Shown one piece after another: positions 51,983 through 60,478 of a stretch of DNA of 64,000 nucleotides. The stretch comes from Microbacterium phyllosphaerae (GTDB lineage: Bacteria; Actinomycetota; Actinomycetes; Actinomycetales; Microbacteriaceae): NCBI RefSeq assembly GCF_017876435.1, contig NZ_JAGIOA010000001.1:3534001-3598000 (forward strand), given 5' to 3'. Position 1 is the first letter of the stretch. The number at the start of each line of letters is the position of its first letter. The position numbers were made by a program, and so were the translations under genes. Under the pieces are notes generated by a model that worked only from the letters and a program-made list of their open reading frames with translations, was not told where the DNA came from and did no database searches.

Positions 51983-52243
51983 TCAGGCGATCGGATCGTT
52001 GTTGCGGATGCTGCGACGGGTCACGCGCTCGCCGGTGGCGGGGTCGACGGCGGTGCGGTCGACCGTCTCGGTGCGACGACTGCGCATCACGAGGACGAGG
52101 CTGATCAGGAACACGACGACGCCGGCTCCCATGAGGATGTAGCCGATCAGGTCGAGGTCGACGTAGCCGCCGGTGTCGATGTTGATCGCGAAGACGAGGA
52201 TCGCTCCGATGACGAAGAGCGCGATTCCGCTGCCGATGCCCAT
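51983..52243 (-). CDS. DUF6458-type small membrane protein
   Basis: The 86-residue protein begins MGIGSGIALFVIGAILVFAI, has a second helix (LIGYILMGAGVVVFLISLVLVM) and a basic cytoplasmic tail with TGERVTRRSIRN. This matches small actinobacterial two-helix proteins grouped as DUF6458, function unknown. ATG at 52243 has 'gagagg' ten bases upstream; the in-frame ATG at 52252 is too close to it. First gene of the DUF6458-PAP2-DUF1206 run. Confidence 0.78.
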   Translation of the reverse strand: MGIGSGIALFVIGAILVFAINIDTGGYVDLDLIGYILMGAGVVVFLISLVLVMRSRRTETVDRTAVDPATGERVTRRSIRNNDPIA

Positions 52244-52298
52244 GTTGTCCATTCCTCTCCGAAACCGCCCCTGCGGTCTCGCGACGACAACATTAGGG

Positions 52299-52317
52299 TC
52301 AATGACGGTTGAGTCAA
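52299..52317. promoter_or_regulatory. Overlapping TCAA/TTGA inverted repeats before the ArsR-phosphatase fusion
   Basis: TCAATGACGGTTGAGTCAA contains TCAA-N6-TTGA and the palindrome TTGAGTCAA. ArsR-family sites often carry TTGA/TCAA half-sites. It lies 44-62 nt before the chosen start and between two divergent genes. Confidence 0.45.
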
Positions 52318-52360
52318 TAGCCGTGGACACGACTCGCACGGCGTGGTATGGATGAAGATG

Positions 52361-53023
52361 ATGACTGATCTGGAACGACGCGCCGGCATCTTCGCCGCAC
52401 TCGCCGATCAGACGCGCCTGAGCATCGTCGACCTGCTGACGCTCGGGGACCTCTCGTCATCCGAGATCGGCACCGCGCTCGATCTGCGGTCCAATCTGAT
52501 CGCGCACCATCTCGGTGTGCTCGAATCGGCGCAGATCGTCACCCGCACGCGCTCCGAGTTCGACAAGCGGCGCAGCTACATCGGCCTGCGGCCCGAGGTC
52601 TTCGACACGCTCGCGCCGACCAGCGTGACGCCCCCTCGCCGGGTGCTCTTCGTCTGCACGGCGAACTCCGCGCGGTCACAGCTCGCCGAGGTCATCTGGC
52701 GCGACGTGAGCGGCATCGATGCCGCATCCGCCGGAACCCGACCGGCCGCGGTCGTGAACCCCGAGGCCGCGGCGGCCGCCGCCCGTCACGGGCTCGCGAT
52801 CGACCCGGCTCGGCCTCCCCGTCACGTGGACGACGTACGCAGCGACGGCGATCTCGTCATCACGGTCTGCGACGACGCGCACGAGCGAATGCGCTTCCGC
52901 GACGACCTGCACTGGTCGATCCGCGACCCTGCCCGCATCGGCACCCCCGCCGCGTTCGACGCCGCCTTCGACACGCTGTTCCAGCGCATCCGCGCCCTGT
53001 CGTCTCGACTCCTCGCCGCGTGA
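52361..53023 (+). CDS. ArsR-type regulator fused to low-molecular-weight phosphatase / arsenate-reductase domain
   Basis: The 220-residue protein joins an ArsR winged helix (about 1-80: FAALADQTRLSIVDLLTLGD, SSSEIGTALDLRSNLIAHHL) to a low-molecular-weight phosphatase fold (93-220) with the CX5R loop VCTANSARSQ (C99-R105) and a late Asp in SIRDPARIG. Similar phosphatase domains in actinobacteria serve as thiol-dependent arsenate reductases or tyrosine phosphatases. The ArsR part has no CxC metal-binding pair, so arsenic sensing in the classical way is not supported. ATG at 52361 is chosen from the domain start; ATGs at 52352 and 52358 are possible. No other arsenic gene is nearby. Confidence 0.85.
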   Translation: MTDLERRAGIFAALADQTRLSIVDLLTLGDLSSSEIGTALDLRSNLIAHHLGVLESAQIVTRTRSEFDKRRSYIGLRPEVFDTLAPTSVTPPRRVLFVCTANSARSQLAEVIWRDVSGIDAASAGTRPAAVVNPEAAAAAARHGLAIDPARPPRHVDDVRSDGDLVITVCDDAHERMRFRDDLHWSIRDPARIGTPAAFDAAFDTLFQRIRALSSRLLAA

Positions 53024-53073
53024 GCCGATGTCCCCGGTGCGTGCGATCATCTGCACGTCGATCGGAGGATGGG

Positions 53074-54270
53074 ATGCGGGGCGAAGCCACCGTGCTGCAC
53101 GCCGACCTCGACGCGTTCTACGCCTCGGTCGAACAGCGCGATGCGCCCGAGCTGCGCGGTCGACCGGTGATCGTGGGCGGCGGAGTGGTGCTCGCCGCGA
53201 GCTATGAGGCCAAGGCCCGTGGGGTGCGCACCGCGATGGGCGGCCGCCAGGCGCTCGAGCTCTGTCCGGATGCCGTGGTCGTGCCGCCGCGCATGGAGGC
53301 GTATTCGGCGGCGAGCAGAGACGTGTTCGCGATCTTCCGCGACACGACGCCGCTCGTCGAGGGACTCTCGATCGACGAGGCCTTCCTCGAGGTCGGCGGG
53401 CTTCGGCACATCGTCGGCACGCCAGAGCAGGTCGCGGTGCGGCTGCGTGAACGGGTGCGCGCCGAGGTCGGACTCGCGATCTCGGTGGGCGTCGCCCGCA
53501 CGAAGTTCCTCGCCAAGGTCGCGAGCGCGGTCGGCAAACCCGACGGGCTGCTCGTGGTCGAACCGGAGCGAGAAGAGGAGTTCCTCCTCCCCCTGCCGGT
53601 CGAACGGCTGTGGGGCGTGGGCGCGGTCACGGCCGAGAAGCTGCACCGGTACGGCATCCGCACCGTCGGTCAGCTCGCCGAGCTCGAGGCGGCGACGGCC
53701 GAGCGGATGCTGGGCAAGGCGGTCGGCACCCATCTGCACGCGCTGGCCAGGCTGCGGGATCCGCGCCCCGTCGACACCACCCGACGGCGCGGCTCGATCG
53801 GCTCACAGCGCGCGCTCGGCAGCCGCCCGCGCTCGACCGAGGAACTCGATCTCTTCCTCACGCAGATCATCGATCGACTCGCGCGGCGCCTGCGCGACGG
53901 CGACCGGGTCTGCCGGACGGTCGTGCTGCGTCTGCGGTTCGGCGACTTCACGAAGGCCACCCGATCGCGCACGCTCGGCTCTCCGACCGACCGCACCGCG
54001 ATCCTGCTGACCGTGGCGCAGACGCTGCTCGCCGCCGCGAGGCCCGAGATCGCCGAGCGGGGCATCACGTTGATCGGCATCTCTCTGTCTCAGCTCGACC
54101 GCACCGAGAACATGCAGCCCGAGCTGCCGATCGACTGGGGCGACGAGCAGCGGCTCGACACCGTGCTCGACACCCTGCGTGATCGCTTCGGCGCGGCATC
54201 CGTCTCTCGCGCGGCGCAGCTGGGTCGTGACCCCGGATGGTCGAGCCCGGTCCTCCCCGAGCACGAGTGA
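53074..54270 (+). CDS. dinB: DNA polymerase IV (Y-family, DinB)
   Basis: The 398-residue translesion polymerase has the palm motifs VLHADLDAFYASVEQ (metal-binding D11) and LSIDEAFLEV (D101-E102), the LRERVRAEVGLAISVGVA segment, a helix-hairpin-helix thumb (LWGVGAVTAEKLHRYGI) and the little-finger domain. I see no C-terminal zinc motif; a beta-clamp peptide such as QxxLPL could be MQPELPI (near residue 350). ATG at 53074 has 'ggagg'; an 18-residue in-frame extension is rejected. It is a single gene 50 bp after the ArsR fusion gene. SOS control cannot be judged; no LexA box was recognised. Confidence 0.9.
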   Translation: MRGEATVLHADLDAFYASVEQRDAPELRGRPVIVGGGVVLAASYEAKARGVRTAMGGRQALELCPDAVVVPPRMEAYSAASRDVFAIFRDTTPLVEGLSIDEAFLEVGGLRHIVGTPEQVAVRLRERVRAEVGLAISVGVARTKFLAKVASAVGKPDGLLVVEPEREEEFLLPLPVERLWGVGAVTAEKLHRYGIRTVGQLAELEAATAERMLGKAVGTHLHALARLRDPRPVDTTRRRGSIGSQRALGSRPRSTEELDLFLTQIIDRLARRLRDGDRVCRTVVLRLRFGDFTKATRSRTLGSPTDRTAILLTVAQTLLAAARPEIAERGITLIGISLSQLDRTENMQPELPIDWGDEQRLDTVLDTLRDRFGAASVSRAAQLGRDPGWSSPVLPEHE

Positions 54271-54331
54271 TCGGCACGGCCGTCCTGACGCCGCTTTGGA
54301 AGAACCGGCACCGAATCTTAGGGTGGTGTGC

Positions 54332-54613
54332 ATGGCAGGACCAGAGACCATGATGCAGACCGAGATCGTGCTCGACGGAGAGAGCTATCTCCTCGCACAG
54401 ATACAGGATCTCGGCGACGTGAAGCATCGCATCGAGGAGGCCGTGAAGAGCTCTGGCAGGTTCGTCGACTTCGTGGTCGTCGGCAACCGCGAGGTGAGCG
54501 TGCTCATCACTCCGCACTCCCGAGTGACCATCAGCGTGTCGACGGTGCTCTTCGACTCGCGCGACACCGGAGACGTCGACTTTCCGTATGGCGGGTTCTA
54601 CGACGGACTCTGA
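54332..54613 (+). CDS. Hypothetical 93-residue protein
   Basis: The product begins MAGPETMMQTEIVLDGESYL and continues DLGDVKHRIEEAVKSSGRFVDFVVV, then VSVLITPHSRVTISVSTVLF. The pattern is a compact alpha/beta domain, with no membrane segment or catalytic motif. I recognise no family. ATG at 54332 or 54353 could be used; neither has a strong ribosome-binding site. Its stop codon lies inside a 30-bp perfect palindrome shared with the convergent DUF7882 gene. Confidence 0.65.
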   Translation: MAGPETMMQTEIVLDGESYLLAQIQDLGDVKHRIEEAVKSSGRFVDFVVVGNREVSVLITPHSRVTISVSTVLFDSRDTGDVDFPYGGFYDGL

Positions 54614-54636
54614 TCACCCCGCGGGGTGATCAGAGT
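54607..54636. terminator. Perfect 30-bp palindrome, bidirectional terminator
   Basis: The whole 30 bases equal their reverse complement, with arms beginning ACTCTGATCACCCC. The rightward gene's stop codon (54611-54613) lies inside it, and the leftward gene ends six bases beyond it. A stem of about 13 bp with a tight turn would form in RNA from either strand. Confidence 0.75.
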
Positions 54637-54642
54637 AACCGT

Positions 54643-54936
54643 TCAGAGCTGATCGAGCACGAGCTCGCCGCGCGAGTTCAGCTGCTCCATCATGTGCGTC
54701 ACGCGCTTCGGGTCGATCGTCGCGACCATCGGCTGGTCGAACTCCAGCACCAGCGGGATGCTCGGGTGCACCCAGATGGTCAGCCGGCCCGACGGCACCT
54801 CGGGCTTCGGCAGCCAGGTCATCATGAAACTCTCGTTGCGACGCAGCTTCGTCCCGATGACGATCTTCAGGTGCGCCAGAGTCACGTCTTCGATGTCGAT
54901 CGCGGGGCGCGAGCTGTTGTACTCCAGTGTTCCCAT
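54643..54936 (-). CDS. DUF7882-type small protein (paralogue of the gene at 10775-11119)
   Basis: The 97-residue protein starts MGTLEYNSSRPAIDIEDVTL and keeps AHLKIVIGTKLRR, LTIWVHPSIPLVLEF and a final GELVLDQL, the same landmarks as in the protein encoded at 10775. The C-terminal extension of that paralogue is absent. Function unknown. ATG at 54936. It is convergent with the hypothetical gene at 54332 across a 30-bp palindrome. Confidence 0.78.
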   Translation of the reverse strand: MGTLEYNSSRPAIDIEDVTLAHLKIVIGTKLRRNESFMMTWLPKPEVPSGRLTIWVHPSIPLVLEFDQPMVATIDPKRVTHMMEQLNSRGELVLDQL

Positions 54937-55012
54937 GTGAGAACTGTACGCGGGGTAGGCGACTGCTCGCCCCTCCCGATCGAAGGGCGAGCAGTCGCCG
55001 GCGCGAGTCGGA

Positions 55013-55921
55013 CTATTTGATGGACCCTCGGGTGACTCCGGAGATGACCCAGCGCTGCGAGAAGATGTAGACGATCAGCAGCGGTGCCATCGCCATCAGG
55101 TATGAGGCGAAGGCGGTCGTGTAGTCGGTGTTGTACTGGCCCTGGAACACGTACTGCGCGAGCGGGATCGTGCGCGCACCGGGGTCGGTGAGCACGACGA
55201 GCGGCATGATGAAGTCGTTCCACGCCCAGACGCAGGTGAGGATGCCGACGGTGGCGTTCATGGGGGTCAGCAGCGGGAACACGATCTGCCAGAACACGCG
55301 CCATGTGGATGCTCCGTCGACGCGCGCGGCCTCTTCGAGCTCGATCGGGATCGAGCGGATGTAGGCGCTGTAGATGAAGACGTTCAGCGAGATCCCGAAG
55401 ATCGTGTAGAGCACGATCATGCCGACCTGGTTGTCGAGCCCGAGGAGCGATGTCTGCTTGACCAGCGGCAGCATGATGATCGGGAACGGGATGAACAGCG
55501 CGGCGAGGAAGTAGAAGAACACTCCCTTGAAGAACGGCCGGTGGCTGTTGCGGGCCAACGCGTAGGCGACGACCGAGCTGGTCAGCAGGGTGAAGACGAC
55601 TGCCCCGACGGTGATCAGCGCCGTGTTGAGCAGCGCCTGCGGGAACGCGGTCCGCGCCCACGCATCCGCGAAGTTCTCCCAACGGATCGGGTTCGGCCAT
55701 TCGAACCCGTTGCCGGCGGCGAGCTGCTCTGGCGTCTTGAGAGCGACGGCGACCGCGAGGTAGAGCGGAACGAGCACGGTGAGCGAGCAGACGGCGATGA
55801 GCGCGGTGGCCCACCAGTTCGTCTTGCGGGTGTCGTCGTTGTCGGCGGCGCGCCTGGCGCGCCATCCGGGGCGAGGTGTCGTCGCCTCGGCTTCGGCGAG
55901 GATCGTGGTTGCGGTGGTCAT
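55013..55921 (-). CDS. Galactoside ABC transporter permease (MalG type)
   Basis: The 302-residue CUT1 permease has a 38-residue cytoplasmic N-terminus, six helices and the EAA loop LEEAARVDGASTWRVFWQIVFPLLTP. Its ATG shares one base with the upstream permease stop. With the MalF-type permease and the lipoprotein it imports the substrate of the GH36 enzyme encoded first in the same operon. No ATPase gene is present. Confidence 0.9.
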   Translation of the reverse strand: MTTATTILAEAEATTPRPGWRARRAADNDDTRKTNWWATALIAVCSLTVLVPLYLAVAVALKTPEQLAAGNGFEWPNPIRWENFADAWARTAFPQALLNTALITVGAVVFTLLTSSVVAYALARNSHRPFFKGVFFYFLAALFIPFPIIMLPLVKQTSLLGLDNQVGMIVLYTIFGISLNVFIYSAYIRSIPIELEEAARVDGASTWRVFWQIVFPLLTPMNATVGILTCVWAWNDFIMPLVVLTDPGARTIPLAQYVFQGQYNTDYTTAFASYLMAMAPLLIVYIFSQRWVISGVTRGSIK

Positions 55922-56859
55922 CAGATATCGGCCTCTCTGCGCTGAAGGACCCGGAACTGCAGGAGCGAGACGATCGTGATCACGATGAAGAAGATCACGG
56001 CGTTCGCGGTCTGGTAGGCGAACTCTCCACCGGAGAATCCGCCGCGGAAGACGAGCAGGGTGACCGATTCGGTCGACGTGCCCGGCCCGCCGTTGGTGAG
56101 GGCGACGATCGGGTCGAAGACCTGCAGGAAGCCCTTGAGACTCAGCACGACGTTGATCGTGAAGAACGCGCTGATGAGCGGGAAGGTGATCGATCCGAAC
56201 TGCCGCCACGACGAGGCACCGTCGAGGGATGCTGCCTCGTACAGCTCGCTCGGGATCGTCTGCAGCCCCGAGAGGTAGATGATGATCGAGAACGCGCAGG
56301 CCTGCCAGACCGCGAGGGCGACGATCGCCGTCCAGGCCCAGTCGGGGTTGGTGAGGATGTTGTCTCGGAAGAGAGGGATGCCCGACAGGATCTTCGGCAG
56401 AGAGTTCGAGAAGAGGAACTGGAAGACGTAGCCGATCACCAGGATCGCGAGCACATACGGCACGAAGTAGACGCCTCGCCAGAAGTTCCGAGCGCGGATC
56501 TTGGCGTTGAGCCCCATCGCGATCGACAGCGAGATCACGTTCGTGAGGATCGTGGCCACGATGGCGAACAGGAACGAGAAGCCGTAGGCCTTCAGGACCC
56601 TGTCGTCCTTGAACAGGTTGAGATAGTTCGAGATGCCGACGAAGTTCCAGTCGCCGTAGCCCGCGTAGTTCGTGAAGCTGAAGAAGATGCCCACGATGAC
56701 AGGGATGGTGTGGAACGCCGCAAAGGCGATGACCGCAGGCCAGACCATCCAGTAGTAGGCCGGCAGGGCGCGGGAGTTCGTGGTGCGGACCCGCCGCGCG
56801 CGCTTCGATCCCTCAGGCCCCGGCGTCGTGGCGCGCACAGCGCTGGTCAGAGTGCTCAT
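55921..56859 (-). CDS. Galactoside ABC transporter permease (MalF type)
   Basis: The 312-residue CUT1 permease has six helices after a charged N-terminus and the loop SELYEAASLDGASSWRQFGSITFPLIS. It ends with LLQFRVLQRREADI. ATG at 56859 overlaps the stop of the binding-protein gene by four bases; a 16-residue in-frame extension is rejected because it falls in that gene's coding end. Confidence 0.9.
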   Translation of the reverse strand: MSTLTSAVRATTPGPEGSKRARRVRTTNSRALPAYYWMVWPAVIAFAAFHTIPVIVGIFFSFTNYAGYGDWNFVGISNYLNLFKDDRVLKAYGFSFLFAIVATILTNVISLSIAMGLNAKIRARNFWRGVYFVPYVLAILVIGYVFQFLFSNSLPKILSGIPLFRDNILTNPDWAWTAIVALAVWQACAFSIIIYLSGLQTIPSELYEAASLDGASSWRQFGSITFPLISAFFTINVVLSLKGFLQVFDPIVALTNGGPGTSTESVTLLVFRGGFSGGEFAYQTANAVIFFIVITIVSLLQFRVLQRREADI

Positions 56860-58151
56860 TCTTCGTCTCCCGTCACAGGGATGGTGCGGGCGGCGACCTT
56901 GCGCCACTCGCTGTCGAGGGTCGACAGTGCCGCATCCGCATCACCGTCGAAGAGAAACTGCTGCACGATCGCGACCAACGGGATGCTCGGCGGCACCTGG
57001 TGGTCGATGAAGCCGGTGATCTTGCCCTCGTCGAAGAAGGGCTTGACCGACTGGAGAGCAGGATCGTCGCTCAGCTCCGCGCCCTTCACGGAAGGGATCA
57101 TGTTCTGCGAGGCAGCGAACTCCTCGATCACTCCGACGTCGAAGAGATACTCGATGAAGCGGAGCGCCTCCTCGCGATGAGGGGTGTCCTTCGCCATGGT
57201 GACGACGACATCCACTCCGGAGACCAGCAGGCGATCGTCGGGCTCGTCGGCCGCCGGGTACGGGAAGATCGCCGCGTTGATGTCGGGGTTGATGGCCTTC
57301 ACCGGGTTGAGCGCCCAGATTCCCTGCAGCAGCATCGCGGACTCTCCGCGGGCGAACGCCGCGTTCCCGTCGTCGTACGTGCGACCGCGATAGCCCTCCT
57401 GCATGTACGAGAAGAGCTGCGCCTGCTGTGCCATGACCTCGGGGAAGTTGTTCTCGAACGACACGGCCGAATCGGCACCGACGTCTTCACCCTCCGCGCG
57501 CAGGTCGTCGAAGAAGCCGTCCTGCGAGGCATAGGCCCCCAGGGCGTTCCACGACGGCATCCCGGTCCAGGAGTCCGCGAGGGTGCCGTAGAACGGTGCG
57601 ATCCCCGCAGCCTCGAGCGCGTCGCACACCGCGATGAACTCGTCCCACGTCTCGGGGACCTCGAGCCCCTGCTCCTCGAAGATGTCCTGGTTGTAGATGA
57701 CCCCGTTGGCGTTGTTGACGTAACCGAGACCGTTCACCTCGCCCTGCTTGGTGCCGAGCTCGGCGAGGATCTCCTGCACCGCGGGGTTGATGGTCTCGAG
57801 CACCGGCTCGTCCGAGAAGTCGTAGAACACACCGGCTTGAGCGAGGTCCCCGAATCCGCCGTTCGCGTTCAGGGTGATGACGTCCGGTGCCTTGTCCTTG
57901 ACGAGCAGAGTGCGGATGAGGGTCTCGGAATCCGCGACCTGGTTCTGCACGACCCGGATGTCGGGGTTCTCGGCCTCGAAGTCCGCGATGATCGCGTCGA
58001 AGTCCTCGAGCGCCTCCCCCTTGAACTGGAAGAAGCTGAGGGTGGTGATGCCGTCCTCGGGCGGCGACGCGCACCCTCCCAAAGCCACGACGGTGCCGAG
58101 GGCGGCCGCCATCGCGACACCCCTGGCGGTCTTTCGATGTCTGATTCTCAT
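56856..58151 (-). CDS. Galactoside ABC transporter substrate-binding lipoprotein
   Basis: The 431-residue family-1 binding protein has the lipobox ALGGC (C27) and typical segments: TLSFFQFKGEALEDFDAIIA, KDKAPDVITLNANGG, VNNANGVIYNQDIFEEQGL, PETWDEFIAVC. It captures alpha-galactosides or related sugars, a guess from the adjoining GH36 gene. It is 36 bp downstream of that gene with 'aggagg' before ATG 58151. Confidence 0.9.
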   Translation of the reverse strand: MRIRHRKTARGVAMAAALGTVVALGGCASPPEDGITTLSFFQFKGEALEDFDAIIADFEAENPDIRVVQNQVADSETLIRTLLVKDKAPDVITLNANGGFGDLAQAGVFYDFSDEPVLETINPAVQEILAELGTKQGEVNGLGYVNNANGVIYNQDIFEEQGLEVPETWDEFIAVCDALEAAGIAPFYGTLADSWTGMPSWNALGAYASQDGFFDDLRAEGEDVGADSAVSFENNFPEVMAQQAQLFSYMQEGYRGRTYDDGNAAFARGESAMLLQGIWALNPVKAINPDINAAIFPYPAADEPDDRLLVSGVDVVVTMAKDTPHREEALRFIEYLFDVGVIEEFAASQNMIPSVKGAELSDDPALQSVKPFFDEGKITGFIDHQVPPSIPLVAIVQQFLFDGDADAALSTLDSEWRKVAARTIPVTGDEE

Positions 58152-58187
58152 GTGTGCGCCTCCTTGCGCGGAACAGCTGCTCAGTGG

Positions 58188-60332
58188 TCAGTGCTGTGAA
58201 ACGATCTCGACGACGGTCGCCTGCTGGGGGAACTGCACGGGCGGGCGAACCCCGATGCTCCCGAGCTCACGGCCCGTCATGATGACGGGCTCCTCGGCCC
58301 ACGCGAGCGGGGACTGGGCCGGATCATGCGCGGGGCGCGACAGAATGCGGAGTTCGTACGACCGCGCGGGATCCAGCCCCGGGAATCGGACCCGCCCTGC
58401 GGGGTAAGCGGCGCTGGTGGCGACCTGGGTGATGGTGAACACGGCGGACTCGGCATCCTCTGCGACGATGCCTCGGACGTCGATGCCCGGCTCGGCACCG
58501 TCGACATGCACCACGGTGCCGTCGGCGATCAGCGGACGCAGTCGTTTGGCGAGGGCGATCCAGGTGGCGACGCGGCCTCGGGTCTGCTCGTCGGCGGAGG
58601 TCAGATCCCATTCGACGCCGAAGTGTCCGAGAAGGGCCACAGCGGCGCTCAGCTCGAGCGAGACCGTGCGTCCTGAGGAGTGCACGACCGGGCTCGTGAG
58701 GTGCGTGCCCATCATCTCGGGCGGCACGACCAGGCCCGTGTAGCGCTGGTTCTCGAGCCGCTCTATCGGGTCGAGGCTGTCGCTGGTCCAGATGCGGTCG
58801 GTGCGGTCGAGGATGCCGAGGTCGACCCGAGCACCACCCGATGCGCAGCTCTCGATCTCGAGATCGGGGTGAGCGGCCTTCAACTCGTCGAGCAGCCGAT
58901 ACAGGGCGAGCGTGTTCTCGCGCACACGCGGCGATCCCCCCGGTCCGCTGCCCGCATCGACGAGATCGCGGTTGTGATCCCACTTGAGGTAGGCGATCGG
59001 GTACTCGGCCAGGAGGGCCAGCAGGCGATCCGCAATGTGGCGGTACGCGTTGGGATTCGCAAGATCCAGCACCTGCTGCTGCCGCGCAGATGGCGGCAGA
59101 GACGTGCGCCCACGGAGGATCCAGTCGGGATGGGCACGGGCGAGGTCACTGTCGGGGTTCACCATCTCGGGCTCCACCCAGAGTCCGAACTCCATGCCGA
59201 GATCGGTGACTTTGCGGACGAGGGGATGCAGACCGTCAGGCCAGACCTCGGCATCCACCTCCCAGTCGCCGAGTCCTTGGGTGTCGTCGCGTCGCCCGGT
59301 GAACCACCCGTCGTCGAGTACGAACCGTTCGATCCCGACCTCGGCGGCGGCATCGGCGAGCGCCGACAGCCGGCCGAAGTCGTGGTCGAAGTAGACGGCT
59401 TCCCACGTGTTCAGAGTGACCGGGCGCGCACGGCGCGGATGCTGCGGGCGATCGCGCCACTCGGCGTGGAAGCGCTGCGAGAGCTGGTTGAGACCGTCGC
59501 CCCACGAGCCGATGACCCAGGGCGATGACACGGACGCTCCGGGGGCGATCATGACCTCACCGGGCACGAACAGCTCGCCTCCTGCAAGGAAGGAATCCCC
59601 CGTCACGACCCGCTCGGCGAGCACCCGATGATTTCCGCTCCATGCGACATGGATGCCGTGCACCCGGCCCGACTCGAACCCGAAGCCGGGTCGCCCCGCC
59701 GCCAGCAGCACGGTCGCATCCGCGCCCGGACGCCCCCGCCTGCTCTCCCGCAGGTGGGTCCCCAGAGTGAAGACGTGCCGCTGAGCGCTGCGCTCGCGAA
59801 GGTGGTGACCGGTGGTGTCGAGCAGTTCCGTGGCGTCCCCGGGAGTCGGGAAGGCGAGTTGCAGCGCATCGAGGGAGTAGCCACCGTCGCCGATGTTGGT
59901 CACCGTCATGCGCTGGTGGAGAAGCCCTGCGGCGCCCACCTCGACGTCCCAGCGAAGGTGGATCCCCGCTTCCGCGTCCTCGAGGTCGACCGCGGCCGCA
60001 TGGTGCTCGACCCGCACCTCGGCGACCTCGGGCTTGATGCTGAAGCTCGCTCCCCCGCGGTGCCCCTCGACGGTCGGCGTTCCCAGCCACCCCGATGCCT
60101 CGGTGGCGACGACGCTGAGACGTGCCGTGCGGTCGAGACCGCCCGACACGCGCTGCGGACGCGCGGCGACCGCGAGGCTGCGCACCGTCTCGGGAGTCGA
60201 GTCGACGAGCTCCTCGCCCCAGTGGACGATGACGGGCGTGTGTTCGGACTCCAGGTCGATGACGACACTCGTCCCGCCGCGGTGAAGGTGGATCACGCGA
60301 TCGCGGGTGGCCGGGGACTCGAGTTCATCCAT
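58188..60332 (-). CDS. Alpha-galactosidase, glycoside hydrolase family 36
   Basis: The 714-residue cytoplasmic enzyme removes terminal alpha-galactose. It has the N-terminal beta-supersandwich, the barrel with nucleophile D452 in YLKWDHNRDL, SCASGGARVDLG, and the acid/base D518 in WTSDSLDPIERL, all typical of GH36 (melibiase). I choose ATG 60332, with 'aggag' six bases upstream, over the in-frame ATG 60368, which has no ribosome-binding site. First gene of the operon with the ABC genes, divergent from the ROK regulator. The 110-bp gap from 60369 to 60478 holds both promoters, with a weak TTTACTTTC / GAACTAAT imperfect inverted pair (60379-60404). Confidence 0.9.
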   Translation of the reverse strand: MDELESPATRDRVIHLHRGGTSVVIDLESEHTPVIVHWGEELVDSTPETVRSLAVAARPQRVSGGLDRTARLSVVATEASGWLGTPTVEGHRGGASFSIKPEVAEVRVEHHAAAVDLEDAEAGIHLRWDVEVGAAGLLHQRMTVTNIGDGGYSLDALQLAFPTPGDATELLDTTGHHLRERSAQRHVFTLGTHLRESRRGRPGADATVLLAAGRPGFGFESGRVHGIHVAWSGNHRVLAERVVTGDSFLAGGELFVPGEVMIAPGASVSSPWVIGSWGDGLNQLSQRFHAEWRDRPQHPRRARPVTLNTWEAVYFDHDFGRLSALADAAAEVGIERFVLDDGWFTGRRDDTQGLGDWEVDAEVWPDGLHPLVRKVTDLGMEFGLWVEPEMVNPDSDLARAHPDWILRGRTSLPPSARQQQVLDLANPNAYRHIADRLLALLAEYPIAYLKWDHNRDLVDAGSGPGGSPRVRENTLALYRLLDELKAAHPDLEIESCASGGARVDLGILDRTDRIWTSDSLDPIERLENQRYTGLVVPPEMMGTHLTSPVVHSSGRTVSLELSAAVALLGHFGVEWDLTSADEQTRGRVATWIALAKRLRPLIADGTVVHVDGAEPGIDVRGIVAEDAESAVFTITQVATSAAYPAGRVRFPGLDPARSYELRILSRPAHDPAQSPLAWAEEPVIMTGRELGSIGVRPPVQFPQQATVVEIVSQH

Positions 60333-60478
60333 CACGCTCTCCTGCAGAGCCTCGTTGCTGAAATGCATGGATTAGTTCTATCACGAAAGTAAAGGCGTGC
60401 CAAGAGCGGTTCTGGGAACCTCGAATCTCGAATCCATCGCTGTTTTAGTGCCACAATGGAACGAACGGGGAGGTGACG

